A DNA stretch of 64,000 nucleotides from Bacteroidota bacterium. GTDB lineage: Bacteria; Bacteroidota; Bacteroidia; Bacteroidales; FEN-979. A model generated the notes under the pieces. The model was not told the origin of the DNA. It did no database searches and worked only from the letters and a program-made list of their open reading frames with translations. Shown in pieces: positions 1 to 9,800 of the stretch; position 1 is the first letter of the stretch, and every line of letters starts with the position of its first letter. The stretch is taken from the NCBI GenBank assembly GCA_026391735.1, contig JAPLDL010000003.1, positions 1 through 64,000 on the forward strand, written 5' to 3'. A program made the position numbers and the translations under genes.

Positions 1-141
1 CTTAAGGGAGGTGCCTTGCCGCTGCTTACCTGCGATGTGTGGGAACATGCCTATTACATTGACAAGCGCAATGCCCGTCCCGATTATATAGCAGATTTCT
101 GGAAGCTGGTCGACTGGGCAGCTGTTGCTACTCGACTGTAA
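1..141 (+). CDS. Superoxide dismutase (Fe/Mn), C-terminal fragment
   Basis: An open frame enters from the left edge and ends with TAA at 139-141, giving 46 residues. It contains [10 protein letters not shown] followed by RPDYIADFW, the C-terminal signature of the Fe/Mn superoxide dismutase family; its D and H are two of the four metal ligands. The enzyme turns superoxide into oxygen and hydrogen peroxide in the cytoplasm. The metal cannot be decided from this fragment. The gene is cut by the window edge, so start and promoter are not visible. Its last 14 bases overlap the end of the convergent glmS gene. Confidence 0.9.
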   Translation, partial: LKGGALPLLTCDVWEHAYYIDKRNARPDYIADFWKLVDWAAVATRL

Positions 142-1966
142 CTGATTTCGCGAGATTCCTGGGTTGATCCACGTTGCAGCCACGCATCACGGCAACGTAA
201 TACGATAAAAGCTGCAGGGGAATAGTGGCCAGAAGTGGGATAAGCATTTCCTCGGTGTCGGGGATCTCGATGAAATGGTCGGCCAGTCTTTTTACGCTTT
301 CGTCACCTTCGGTTATGATTGCGATGATGTTTCCCTTACGTGCCCTTACTTCCTCAATATTCGTGATTACTTTCTCATAGATCCCGCGTTTGGGGGCAAT
401 AAAAACTACCGGCATATTCTTATCGATCAGGGCAATCGGGCCGTGCTTCATTTCGGCAGCGGGATAGCCTTCGGCATGGATATAAGAAATTTCCTTCAGC
501 TTAAGAGCGCCTTCCAGGGCAACCGGGAAATTATATCCCCGGCCCAGGTAAAGGGCGTTGGTTCTATCTTTATAGATCGTCGCAATTTCTTTAATCTTAT
601 CGGCCCGCTGAAGGATCTTTTCCACTTTTGACGGTATAATCCCAAGTTCCAGCCTTAACTTATGCAGATGGGATTCAGCTACTGTGCCTTTCTTCTCAGC
701 CAGGAGAAGTCCCATCAGGGTTAGGACAACAACCTGTGCAGTGAATGCTTTAGTTGAGGCCACTCCTATCTCGGGGCCTGCATGAGTATAAACCCCAGCA
801 TGGGTTGCACGGGCAATCGACGATCCCACAACATTGCAGATCCCAAGAACTGTGGCACCTTTGGATTTCGCCAGTTCGATAGCGGCCAGGGTGTCGGCAG
901 TTTCCCCCGATTGTGAAATTGCAATAATTACATCTTTTTCGCTGATCACCGGGTTGCGGTAACGGAATTCGGAGGAATATTCAACTTCTACAGGTATCCT
1001 GGCCAGGTCTTCAATAATATATTCGCCAACCAGTCCGGCATGCCAGGAAGTACCGCAGGCGGTAATGATAATACGTTCGGCATTCAGAATTTTCGGAAGA
1101 TAATCGCGGATGCCCCCCAGCGTTACGGTGTCCTGGTCGAGATGCAGGCGGCCTCTCATGGAATCGAGGATGGAATTGGGTTGTTCAAAGATCTCCTTAA
1201 GCATGAAATGAGGGAAGCCGCCTTTCTCGATAGCGGTGAGGCTCATCTCAAGTTTCTGGATATAAGGAGTCCTTTCCTGGTTACGAATAGTCCTCATTTT
1301 CAATTTCTGGTGACGCTCGATGATCGCAATTTCCTCATCATTCATGAACACCACGTTGTTGGTATATTCGATGATGGGAGTGGCGTCGGAAGCAACAAAA
1401 AATTCATCATCGCCAATACCTATTACCATAGGGCTGCCTTTACGTGCTGCAATGATCTTGTCGGGATGATCCTGGGAAAGGACTACAATGGCATAAGCGC
1501 CGATTACCTGGGTGAGGGCAATCCGCACAGCTTCCTCAACTGAAACATTTTCATTATGCTGAATATCTTCGATAAGATGTATCAGGACCTCGGTATCGGT
1601 GTCGCTTGTGAACGTAAATCCTCTTTGTATCAATTCTTTACGAAGGACAAGGTAATTCTCAATGATCCCATTATGAATGATAGAAAGATGTTTGCTTTGG
1701 GAGTAATGCGGATGAGCATTGATCTGGTTAGGTTCGCCATGGGTGGCCCAGCGGGTGTGAGCCATGCCGATGGTCCCTGCCAGGTTCTCGCCTTCAATGT
1801 ATTTTTCAAGTTCCGAAACCTTGCCCTTGCATTTCCATACTTTCAGTTCGCCGTTCAACAGGCAAAGGCCGGCACTGTCATATCCCCTGTATTCGAGCCT
1901 GTGAAGGCCTTTGATAAGTATGGGATAAGCAGGCTTTGGGCCGACATATGCTACAATTCCGCACAT
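128..1966 (-). CDS. glmS: Glutamine--fructose-6-phosphate aminotransferase
   Basis: The 612-residue protein makes glucosamine-6-phosphate from fructose-6-phosphate and glutamine, the first step towards UDP-GlcNAc for peptidoglycan and LPS. It starts MCGIVAYVG, so Cys2 becomes the N-terminal nucleophile of the class II glutaminase domain (about 1-220). Two SIS sugar-isomerase domains follow (about 290-420 and 460-600), with the family motif [18 protein letters not shown] and the usual C-terminus [11 protein letters not shown]. Length is normal. A TAnnTTTG-type promoter lies just upstream (1985-2016), so it can be transcribed apart from the DUF4270 gene behind it. No glmS ribozyme is expected in this phylum and none was seen. 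Confidence 0.97.
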   Translation of the reverse strand: MCGIVAYVGPKPAYPILIKGLHRLEYRGYDSAGLCLLNGELKVWKCKGKVSELEKYIEGENLAGTIGMAHTRWATHGEPNQINAHPHYSQSKHLSIIHNGIIENYLVLRKELIQRGFTFTSDTDTEVLIHLIEDIQHNENVSVEEAVRIALTQVIGAYAIVVLSQDHPDKIIAARKGSPMVIGIGDDEFFVASDATPIIEYTNNVVFMNDEEIAIIERHQKLKMRTIRNQERTPYIQKLEMSLTAIEKGGFPHFMLKEIFEQPNSILDSMRGRLHLDQDTVTLGGIRDYLPKILNAERIIITACGTSWHAGLVGEYIIEDLARIPVEVEYSSEFRYRNPVISEKDVIIAISQSGETADTLAAIELAKSKGATVLGICNVVGSSIARATHAGVYTHAGPEIGVASTKAFTAQVVVLTLMGLLLAEKKGTVAESHLHKLRLELGIIPSKVEKILQRADKIKEIATIYKDRTNALYLGRGYNFPVALEGALKLKEISYIHAEGYPAAEMKHGPIALIDKNMPVVFIAPKRGIYEKVITNIEEVRARKGNIIAIITEGDESVKRLADHFIEIPDTEEMLIPLLATIPLQLLSYYVAVMRGCNVDQPRNLAKSVTVE

Positions 1967-1984
1967 AACAATACCATTTTAATC

Positions 1985-2016
1985 CAAAGGTAAGAAAAAG
2001 AATCTGATTTAATCAA
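1985..2016 (-). promoter_or_regulatory. Putative glmS promoter (Bacteroidota type)
   Basis: Read on the minus strand: TTG (2014-2016), 21 bp spacer, TACCTTTG (1985-1992), matching the TTG...TAnnTTTG consensus of the primary sigma factor of Bacteroidota. The predicted transcription start is about 10-15 bases before the glmS ATG at 1966. The -33 element overlaps the stop codon of the upstream DUF4270 gene. Confidence 0.55.
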
Positions 2017-3359
2017 TTCAGAAGCGTATAGGTTATCTGCAGCCTGAACCTGGATGAGGAAGCTCCCGGCATCGCTGGTTTATAACCGTTGATCATGACA
2101 CGGTTCACAGGAATTGTGCTTGAAGTAGGATCATTTACCTGGATATACATTTCACGGTTTATGGAATAATACCCGTCTATAAGTTTCTGGATATGTCGGG
2201 TAAGCCTGAAATAATAAGAGCGACTGGTCGAATTATACATTCCTCCGAAATAGTTTGCACCCTCCGATTCATCGATCACCGTACCGATATATCCTGCACT
2301 GTCGCGTATACAGATCAGATTTGGAGGCGCTCTCAGTGTGGTATCAGTCGACGGATTTTCAAAGAGCAGGAGAGCGTCATTGATTGCAATCTTCCTGTTT
2401 TTTGCAAAATTCATCATATACGGCATTCGGAACACAATCCTTGTGCCGCCAAGCCCCTGAAGATAAAGCATATTCTTGCCAAGCGCAGTGTCATGATTGA
2501 TAACCTGTTGTTTTAGATCCTGCTGGGCATCAAAATAATTATTATGATCGATATGCAAAAACCTTGCACAGCCTGTATTCAGAAGGAAGGAATAGTTCAG
2601 GGAATCGTAGGTCTGGTTGTGAAAGAACAGGATCATTTTGGAGAGGCTTTCAGAGATGTTGAATTTAAGAAGGGCTCCTCCGTTGTTTACAGGCTGGGTC
2701 TCAATATAAAGGCCTTTCATGAACTGGTAGAACATAGCGTCTGACGCATATACCGAGGGCGGGCCGGACAATAATTTATTCGCAAAATATTTGGAATACT
2801 TGCTGAGGTTGATCCTGAGATGGGCCGAATACATTGTTCCCCCAACCTTGACACTATCTTTCGGCCTGGGTCTGAATGTTATTTCCGACAACAGGTTCGG
2901 ATAGATCTGTAATTTCCTGTTGGAAAAGTATCCCGAATCAATATGCAGGTCCTGGGCTAACTCATAAACCCTTATTGTTTGCGCTGTTGTTGTATCACCG
3001 TAATAGCTGGAATAATAAAGCATCAGTATCAGTGAGTCAACTGCAGGGGCTGTCCCAAAGTCCACTGAAGCCGATGACGGCTGAAGCTGGGTGTAAAGGC
3101 TTATTGTTGAATTGCCGAAAACAGGGTCGGCGATACTTCCAAGGGAAAGGTCTGCGCAATTACTTGTTGTAATTGAATCAACACGCTGGGTATATGCGAG
3201 GACCGTACATGTGTCGGTAGACTTGATCTTGAGCGTATCACTGGGTGGAAGAAGGTCAAGGCCAACAGAATAAGGGTCTTTTTTACATGAAAAAAGAACC
3301 AGAAAAGCCAGCATTGAAATTACAAATGATGATAGAAGAAGTCGGTGTTTTGAGTTCAA
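2013..3359 (-). CDS. DUF4270 lipoprotein
   Basis: The 448-residue protein has a lipoprotein signal peptide (hydrophobic stretch, then LFSCKKD, lipid Cys about residue 25) and the N-terminal pattern DPYSVGLDLLPPSDTL of DUF4270. The rest is beta-rich and ends in RLQITYTLLN. The family is confined to Bacteroidota, is thought to sit in the outer membrane or face the periplasm, and has no settled function. As in many Bacteroidota it lies directly downstream of the short GT5 gene (20 bp gap) and upstream of glmS, which suggests a link to envelope or storage polysaccharide. That role is inferred only from position. Confidence 0.85.
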   Translation of the reverse strand: MNSKHRLLLSSFVISMLAFLVLFSCKKDPYSVGLDLLPPSDTLKIKSTDTCTVLAYTQRVDSITTSNCADLSLGSIADPVFGNSTISLYTQLQPSSASVDFGTAPAVDSLILMLYYSSYYGDTTTAQTIRVYELAQDLHIDSGYFSNRKLQIYPNLLSEITFRPRPKDSVKVGGTMYSAHLRINLSKYSKYFANKLLSGPPSVYASDAMFYQFMKGLYIETQPVNNGGALLKFNISESLSKMILFFHNQTYDSLNYSFLLNTGCARFLHIDHNNYFDAQQDLKQQVINHDTALGKNMLYLQGLGGTRIVFRMPYMMNFAKNRKIAINDALLLFENPSTDTTLRAPPNLICIRDSAGYIGTVIDESEGANYFGGMYNSTSRSYYFRLTRHIQKLIDGYYSINREMYIQVNDPTSSTIPVNRVMINGYKPAMPGASSSRFRLQITYTLLN

Positions 3360-3379
3360 GGCAGAAAAGGATCTTGTGG

Positions 3380-4207
3380 TTAATCAACTGATACAGGCTC
3401 AGCGACAAGGATCTCGTCATAGAAATCTGAAAATGCATCAATGTACCTGTCCATAGGCTGAAAATTAAGGAAAGGTTTATCAATGTTTTTCATATAATCC
3501 ATTAGTTCGGGGTTAACAGAAGGTGAACCTATAATTACGCCATCTGAGAAATCTATCGCTGACTTCATAAGATTAACGTAGTTTGCCGTTTTATAGTGTT
3601 TAAGATCTTTGGCATTTATTCCGTCCAGTTTTACTTTCTCGGCAAAATTCTTATTCATGTTGTCGGTAAAGTCATCATCATACAGAGAAATAATGATCTT
3701 GGTTTCAGAGAACAGGGGATTGTCGGTAAATGCTTTCTTGATATATAAGGGAACCAGGCTCGTCATCCATCCGTGACAGTGAATGATATCGGGGCCCCAT
3801 CCCAGTTTTTTAACAGTTTCAATGACTCCCCTGGAATAAAAGATCGCCCTTTCGTCATTATCGGCAAAGAACTTGTTATTCTTATCGTAAAAAGTATATT
3901 TTCTCTGAAAGTAATCTTCGTTATCGATAAAATAGATCTGCATTCGGGCCTGCTGGATTGAGGCCACTTTAATTATGAGTGGATGGTCCGTATCGTCAAT
4001 TATAAGATTCATCCCTGATAATCGGATGACTTCGTGAAGCTGGTTGCGCCTTTCATTGATATTTCCATACCGGGGCATAAATGTGCGAATCTCCCTTCCC
4101 TTTTCCTGGATACCCTGAGGAAGATAACGCCCGATCATTCCCATATGGCTGTCCTTGAGGTATGGCGTGATTTCCTGTGTAACAAAAAGAACTTTTGTTT
4201 TTTCCAT
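3380..4207 (-). CDS. Short GT5-type glycogen/starch synthase-like protein
   Basis: The protein is 275 residues if started at MEKTKVLFVTQE; an earlier in-frame ATG at 4249 falls inside the probable promoter, so 4207 is preferred. It matches only the N-terminal starch-synthase domain of GT5 enzymes, including FMPRYG and the HCHGWMTSLVP block (compare H-x-H-D-W in true synthases). The C-terminal nucleotide-sugar half, present in full-length synthases of 450-500 residues, is absent. The ADP-glucose-binding K-x-G-G motif near the N-terminus reads KDSHMG. This short form is conserved in Bacteroidota next to DUF4270; catalysis is doubtful and a regulatory or binding role is possible. Confidence 0.85.
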   Translation of the reverse strand: MEKTKVLFVTQEITPYLKDSHMGMIGRYLPQGIQEKGREIRTFMPRYGNINERRNQLHEVIRLSGMNLIIDDTDHPLIIKVASIQQARMQIYFIDNEDYFQRKYTFYDKNNKFFADNDERAIFYSRGVIETVKKLGWGPDIIHCHGWMTSLVPLYIKKAFTDNPLFSETKIIISLYDDDFTDNMNKNFAEKVKLDGINAKDLKHYKTANYVNLMKSAIDFSDGVIIGSPSVNPELMDYMKNIDKPFLNFQPMDRYIDAFSDFYDEILVAEPVSVD

Positions 4208-4523
4208 GTTTTCCGTTAGTTTTTTATCCTGATTCGAATCCGGCTGCAAAGATACTAAAAATTTTTTAGATAATTTCCAAACGTTTACTCTAAAATAATG
4301 ATTCCTATGGGATTAAATATTTTTTTTAATTCAACATATCACTTTCTCACACGAACCGGATTAAGAAGGAAAGGAAAGGGGGTTTTGTGGATACAAGTTG
4401 ACGACAGACTATTACAGTTCTGATTTGTGTGATCATAAGGGGGTAACGGTCTTCTCCCAATCTCTTAAGGCCGGCGGAACAGCTCCCCGCATCAGGAGTC
4501 TGGAAAAATAAAACCTGAAAGCC
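4208..4523. other. Divergent intergenic region, 316 bp
   Basis: This region separates the minus-strand GT5-like gene from the plus-strand secreted protein at 4524. It holds the GT5 promoter (4247-4281) and AT-rich stretches (for example the T-run near 4321-4330). No convincing TAnnTTTG box was found in front of the 4524 gene. In several Bacteroidota the divergent partner here is panC; it is not present. No reading frame with coding character was seen. Confidence 0.6.
4247..4281 (-). promoter_or_regulatory. Putative promoter of GT5/DUF4270 genes
   Basis: On the minus strand: TTTG (4278-4281), 23 bp, TATCTTTG (4247-4254). Transcription would start near 4240, giving a leader of about 33 bases to the ATG at 4207. 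This argues against the longer frame starting at 4249. Confidence 0.5.
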
Positions 4524-5015
4524 ATGAAAAAGATTATTACACTATGCATTTTAAGCATGCTGATGTCGGCCGCCTCAATACAGGCCGGAAAGTATAATAC
4601 AGTAAATATGAATACAAGCCCTTCGGCTTCATACTCGGTATGGGTCAAGATCATCCTGAATTTCCATCGTCCCAAAATGCAATGCAAAAGCGGATTCGGG
4701 ATTTGTATTGATTTTGAATTCGGTACCGACAAAGCCACCGGATACGGGGCTGCTTTATGCCCGGCCCAGGCAAGGATCAACTCAGCCGGGCAGCTTGAAT
4801 TAAAAGTTGCCGAAAGTGACCTTCAGAAATATGAAAACGGGTTTGCCCTTCCGTATTTCCAAAAAGGATCTTTGTTTTTTGAAGAGCCTTACACCTTCTC
4901 AGACCCAGTGACAAAACTGCTCGGCGCCAGCCACCAGCTCACCATTGGTGCCGGCTCGTATGCAGTTGTATTCGATGCAGCGACACGAACATATACTGTA
5001 ACATTTCCAGGTTAA
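4524..5015 (+). CDS. Secreted protein of unknown function
   Basis: The 163-residue protein has a clear Sec signal peptide (MKKIITLCILSMLMSAAS, cleavage after about residue 21, near IQAG). The mature part contains two separated Cys residues (CKSGFGICID) that could form a disulfide, and beta-type sequence towards the end (SYAVVFDAATRTYTVTF). No family was recognised. It is followed by a perfect 22-bp hairpin at 5052-5099, so it may be a single transcription unit. Confidence 0.7.
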   Translation: MKKIITLCILSMLMSAASIQAGKYNTVNMNTSPSASYSVWVKIILNFHRPKMQCKSGFGICIDFEFGTDKATGYGAALCPAQARINSAGQLELKVAESDLQKYENGFALPYFQKGSLFFEEPYTFSDPVTKLLGASHQLTIGAGSYAVVFDAATRTYTVTFPG

Positions 5016-5051
5016 TCCCATATGATGAAAGGGATAAATCCTGTAACGGAA

Positions 5052-5099
5052 ATGCAGTGCAGGGGATGAAAATCACAATTTTCATCCCCTGCACTGCAT
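5052..5099. terminator. Perfect 22-bp inverted repeat, possible terminator
   Basis: Left arm 5052-5073 and right arm 5078-5099 are exact reverse complements around a 4-base loop (CACA). The stem includes GCAGTGCAGGGGATG. There is no T-run directly after either arm, so it is not a textbook Rho-independent terminator. It may be a strong transcript-end or stability hairpin between the genes at 4524 and 5141, or a small palindromic repeat element. Confidence 0.5.
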
Positions 5100-5140
5100 C
5101 CCTGAAATTGTTAATTCACGGTCAATAAACTACTGCTGTC

Positions 5141-5758
5141 ATGAACAAAACGATATATTTTATTCTTGCCGCTCATTTGATTATTCTGGATGGATGTAAA
5201 ACGACCCTTATCAGGCAATACGGAGTCAAAGATCCGCAGATCGAAACCATTGAATCGGTTAACAAAGCATTGATCAGGTATTCCCCTGACTATGCGCAAT
5301 ACCTTTGTGTGTTCAGGGATTCGGCTGCACTTGTCGACTGGTTTAAAAATAAAAACCTGCCCGGGCGTTCACAGTTTTATAATTCAGATGGCTACCGAAT
5401 TATTACTCAGGATACTTCCTTTTGTTCAGGCCTTGAAACCGACTTTGCAGCGAATCTTGAAACCGGGAGGGGATACAAAATCGATTCCCTGATAACATTT
5501 GAGAAGCTGAAGAAAAACCTTCTGCAGGTCGGGGAGAAAGTTGATCTTACTCCTTCAAAGTTTGCATTTACCTGCGTTATTTTCTGGGCAAAATTCATGG
5601 GTAAGATAAATAATCCCGGATTTCAGATAGCAGCTTCGGCCCTGCAATCGGGTCCGGCAAAAAAAGGTTTGGTGAACATCATATTCGTCAATATGGACAT
5701 TCTTGATATATGGAATACCTCCGGCAAGATGATCAGAACACAGACCCATGCCCGGTAA
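5141..5758 (+). CDS. Lipoprotein of unknown function
   Basis: The 205-residue protein begins MNKTIYFILAAHLIILDGCKT; LDGC is a plausible lipobox with the lipid-modified Cys at residue 19. The remainder looks like a soluble periplasmic or surface domain with no recognised family. The stop codon is two bases before the next start at 5761, so the two genes are almost certainly co-translated. Confidence 0.65.
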   Translation: MNKTIYFILAAHLIILDGCKTTLIRQYGVKDPQIETIESVNKALIRYSPDYAQYLCVFRDSAALVDWFKNKNLPGRSQFYNSDGYRIITQDTSFCSGLETDFAANLETGRGYKIDSLITFEKLKKNLLQVGEKVDLTPSKFAFTCVIFWAKFMGKINNPGFQIAASALQSGPAKKGLVNIIFVNMDILDIWNTSGKMIRTQTHAR

Positions 5759-5760
5759 GA

Positions 5761-6696
5761 ATGAACAAAGGGAAAAAACGGTTTGTTGCTGGGCTTGTTC
5801 TGGCATGCTTTATTGCAATTGGTGTTGCCGGACAGGATCTCAGATGGGAGGATTCCGTCAAATCACTTGTGTTCAGGCCGGCTTTTCCCAGGATAGCCGG
5901 GAGATTCAGGTTTTCCAGTGAATTCGATTACAGTTTATCCCTGTCGGGATATTCCTGTGTGAACGGTCAGGGAGACAAACCTGCAGGACAACTGGTGTTT
6001 CTTCAGAATCTGAAATATGGTTTCAGCGTTTCATCTTTACGGTTTCACCTTACCAACGACCTAATTCATGCCCTTGGGCTTGTTTATTATATCGACAGCA
6101 TCAGCCAGTTCCAGACCGATGAAAATACACTGACTACAAGGATCAGCTTCGAGGTAACAAAATCCATAGAATTTCTGGCTTCATCAATTCTCACAACACG
6201 GATCTTTAATGCCTGGGATATCACAGAAGGATACGGGGGCTCGGTAGTAAAAACGATCAACTCTTCATTCCTAACGCCATTGATATGCAATTTTTCGGCT
6301 GGTTTCGGGATCAATATCAGAAATTCGGGGAAACTGGAATTCGGGATCAGCAGTGCCAAGCTAACATATATCATGGACCGGGGAATCTTCGATAAAACAG
6401 GCAGGGATTCATTTTACGGAGTAGAGAAAGGCTATGGAAGCAAGCTGGAATATGGACTAAGTCTGCACCTGCTGCTCGACAGGCTTATCGTGAGAAAGAT
6501 CCAGTGGAATTGTGACCTTCTCCTGTTTAAGGCAGGAAAATCCCCTGTAGATATGACATTGAAAAATCTCTTTGCATACAGGATCAACAGATTTCTCAAG
6601 ACGAGCCTTCAAACCAGGCTGTTATACGATGAAGATGTAAGCCGCAGGTTAAGGATGGAAAATCTGCTTTCGGTGGGGTTCGATTTTCATCTGTGA
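5761..6696 (+). CDS. DUF3078-like outer-membrane protein
   Basis: The protein is 311 residues from the ATG at 5761; the frame is open from 5710, but the start at 5761 gives a clean signal peptide (MNKGKKRFVAGLVLACFIAIGVAGQ). The body is made of alternating amphipathic strands and ends FDFHL, typical of a beta-barrel. The stretch SSFLTPL ... FGISSAKLTYI ... AYRINRFLKTSLQTRLLYDED resembles the Bacteroidota DUF3078 family. Function is unknown. It sits directly behind a lipoprotein, suggesting a two-protein outer-membrane pair. Confidence 0.65.
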   Translation: MNKGKKRFVAGLVLACFIAIGVAGQDLRWEDSVKSLVFRPAFPRIAGRFRFSSEFDYSLSLSGYSCVNGQGDKPAGQLVFLQNLKYGFSVSSLRFHLTNDLIHALGLVYYIDSISQFQTDENTLTTRISFEVTKSIEFLASSILTTRIFNAWDITEGYGGSVVKTINSSFLTPLICNFSAGFGINIRNSGKLEFGISSAKLTYIMDRGIFDKTGRDSFYGVEKGYGSKLEYGLSLHLLLDRLIVRKIQWNCDLLLFKAGKSPVDMTLKNLFAYRINRFLKTSLQTRLLYDEDVSRRLRMENLLSVGFDFHL

Positions 6697-6734
6697 AAAT
6701 CTTCACAATCCATGCCGCTCCTGAGAAAAATTTG

Positions 6735-6742
6735 TAATTTTG
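6735..6742 (+). promoter_or_regulatory. Putative -7 box of the fused dehydrogenase gene
   Basis: TAATTTTG matches the -7 consensus TAnnTTTG. No TTG is found at the usual distance upstream. If used, the 6887 gene would have an untranslated leader of about 140 bases, in which no known riboswitch was recognised. Confidence 0.3.
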
Positions 6743-6886
6743 TCCCCTCGTTTAACTGAATGTACTATACCGATGAACCTGTTCCCTTCATCACGCCCAT
6801 TGCGTCATCATCTCATTACGATCGTCACGCCATCAAGAGTTCCACACGAACATCACCAAGTTGTTTCCCCACGAACTTCATAGATT

Positions 6887-9800
6887 ATGTATAAGATAAG
6901 CAAACACCCCATTCTTGATATCCCGTCATCGAACCCGGTAAGCTTTTTATTCGAAGGAAAGGAAGTTTCAGGAGAAAAAGGATTTACCATTGCAGCTGCA
7001 TTGCATCAGGCCGGTTACCCGGTACACAGCCACAGCCTGAAAAACCGGGAGCGAAGCCTTGAATGTGGGATCGGCAAATGCGGGGCTTGTGAGATGCTGG
7101 TCGACGGACAAATCAAACGAATTTGCATCACCAGGGTTGACGGGATTAAAGAAGTGAGTGAGATCTCACGTGATTTTGAACCGAAACCGGTGGAAGTAAA
7201 AAAGGACGAGCGGATTAAAGTGTATAAGACTACCGTTGCTATTGTCGGTTCCGGTCCGGCCGGCCTTGCTGCACGTGAGGAACTGAACAACCACAGGGTC
7301 GACTGCATTGTAATCGATAACAATGATAAGATTGGCGGGCAATTTCTGATGCAGACCCACCAGTTTTTCTTCTTTGAGAAGGAAAAGAAATTCGGGGGGA
7401 TGCGTGGCTTCGATATTGCAAAAACACTTGCTGGTGAAAGCCACGAAGGCATCTTCCTTAGTTCAACGGTTTGGGATATTCTGGAAGGAGGGCGGCTTGC
7501 GGTAAAGAATATACTGACTGATGAGATTTATTTTATCGACAGCGAATTTCTTATTGTTGCCTCAGGGGCCGTGCCCTTCATGCCGACCTTCGAGAACGAC
7601 GACCTGCCGGGTGTATTCACAGCTGCCGTGGTTCAGAAAATGATGAACAATGAATTAACCCTGCTGGGCAAAAATGTTCTGACTGTGGGTGCTGGTAATA
7701 TAGGATATCTTACGTCATATCAGCTTATGCAGGCCGGTGCAAAGGTAAAAGCCATTCTGGAAGCCCTCCCGGCCGAAGGTGGCTTCCCTGTCCAGGCAAA
7801 CAGGGTGAGAAGGCTTGGAATTCCGGTGATGACCTCTCATATACTCCTTAAAGCCATCCCCAATGAGACTCACGACGGCATCACCGGTGCCGTAGTAGCT
7901 GAATGCAGGAATTTCAAGCCAATCCCTGGAACTGAAAAGGTGATAGATGGAATTGACGCTATCAATATATGCACCGGGCTTGTATGCGACGACCAGCTCC
8001 TGATCAAAGGCAACGAGGTCTTCGGCAGGAAATGTTTCGGAGCGGGTGATGCAATCCGCATTGGCGAAGGCACAAGTGCTGTATTGCGCGGCAAGCAGGC
8101 TGCCTTCGAGATCCTCCAGGAGATGGGCGAAAAGTTCGATTATGATGCCTTTTTATCCCTCTCAAAGGAATACATCGATTCACAACAGCATCCTATCAGG
8201 GTCATTCAGGATCCTTACCTCCCGTCAGGAGAAAGGATGAATGAAAAAGGTTTTGTGCTCATTGACTGCCTTTACGGTTTTGCATGCAATCCCTGTGCTT
8301 TTGCCTGCCCCAACGGAGCCATCACCAAGTCATCCACCAGCACTGTTCCTGAAATAGATTTTGAAAAATGTACGGGCTGCATGGATTGTGTTTACCAGTG
8401 TCCGGGCCTGGCTATCTTCGGCTATAATTTCAGGAAAGACTGGTTATTCCTGCCAATTGAGTACGAAGCCGAAGAGAAATCGGAATGTTTCCTGGTCGAC
8501 AACGATGGTAACAAGCTGGGCCAGGGGATCGTGGAAAAGATCCTGCGTAAATCCAACAAGACCAATGTTGCCCGTGTAAAGGCTATCGATATCCATGGTG
8601 AAGACCTGGTTAAGGTAAGAGGGTTCATCGTGAAATCAGCTTACCCAGATCCTGTTGAATTCAGGCCTCACAGGCATGAATCGGAGGAGCCAACCTATGT
8701 TTGCCATTGCGATGATGTTACGCTTGATGAGATCATGGAAGTCATCGGGGAGCGTAAATTTATTTCAGTGGATGAGGTGAAGCATACCACCCGCCTGGGA
8801 ATGGGCGCCTGCAGGGGGAAGCGTTGTATCAAGCGTTTAAAGACCCGTTTAGCGGGAACAGGAATCAGTATTGTGGGTGAGCCCACTCCAAGGGGGCCTT
8901 TGTCAAACCAGGTCTCTATGGGAGAACTCTATCCAAGGAATGTTCATGAACAGGTGATAACTGAGATCAACGGGAAAAAAACCAAAAAAATAAAGGTCCG
9001 CTCTCTGGTCGCCGGCGGGGGTATTGGCGGAAGTGCATTGTTCCGGTACCTTAGCGAGGCGGGACAGGAGCCGGTATTGCTTAATTACGGGAGGGGTGCG
9101 TCATGGAGGAATATTGCCGGTGGACGGCCGAATTTCTCGGTACCGGAACTCAGCGATATTGCCAACCATAACCTGGAAATTTTCAAGGAACTCCAGGCCA
9201 TGCACAACATTGATTTCAGAACGATTTTGTATGTGACCTTTGCTCATGATGAGCAGATGTACCGTGCCCTGGAAGCATCCATGGCATGGTCTGATGCCAC
9301 CATGGTGGAGCCTGTGGATTTTCTGAAGGAAATATCCCCGAGGATGAACCCTTCAATGAGTAATTATTCGGCAGCCCTGATCACAAAAAACTGCTGGCAG
9401 GCTACCCCGGGCAGGGTGATCGACCTGATACGCAGGATTGGTATTGAAAAGGGAGGTAAGATCGAGGAAGATTGCAAACTTGTGGATGTAACCCTGGCAG
9501 ACGGGCATTACAGGGTCCTTGCGTTAAACCATCAGAAAGAATACGTGGAATATGAAACTGAGACCTTCATCAATGCCCTCGGGCCCGAAGGGGGACGATT
9601 CGCAAAAACCCTGGGTTTTGATACAGGACTATACCCGGTCAGACACCAGGCTTTCATAACCCGTCGCCTTCCCATGCTGGGAATCAACGGCAACCCGCTG
9701 CCCATGCTTATCGACCGGAGGAGGTATAAAGGGTTTACGGCGGTTTACGGACAGCAGCTTGGAGAAACCGGGCAGATCATTGGTTGTGCCTCCCCCGCTG

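Noticed and set aside
5710-5760. Upstream start of the DUF3078-like protein overlapping the lipoprotein gene
   Set aside because: The start at 5761 gives an intact signal peptide; the extra 17 residues would place charged sequence before it.
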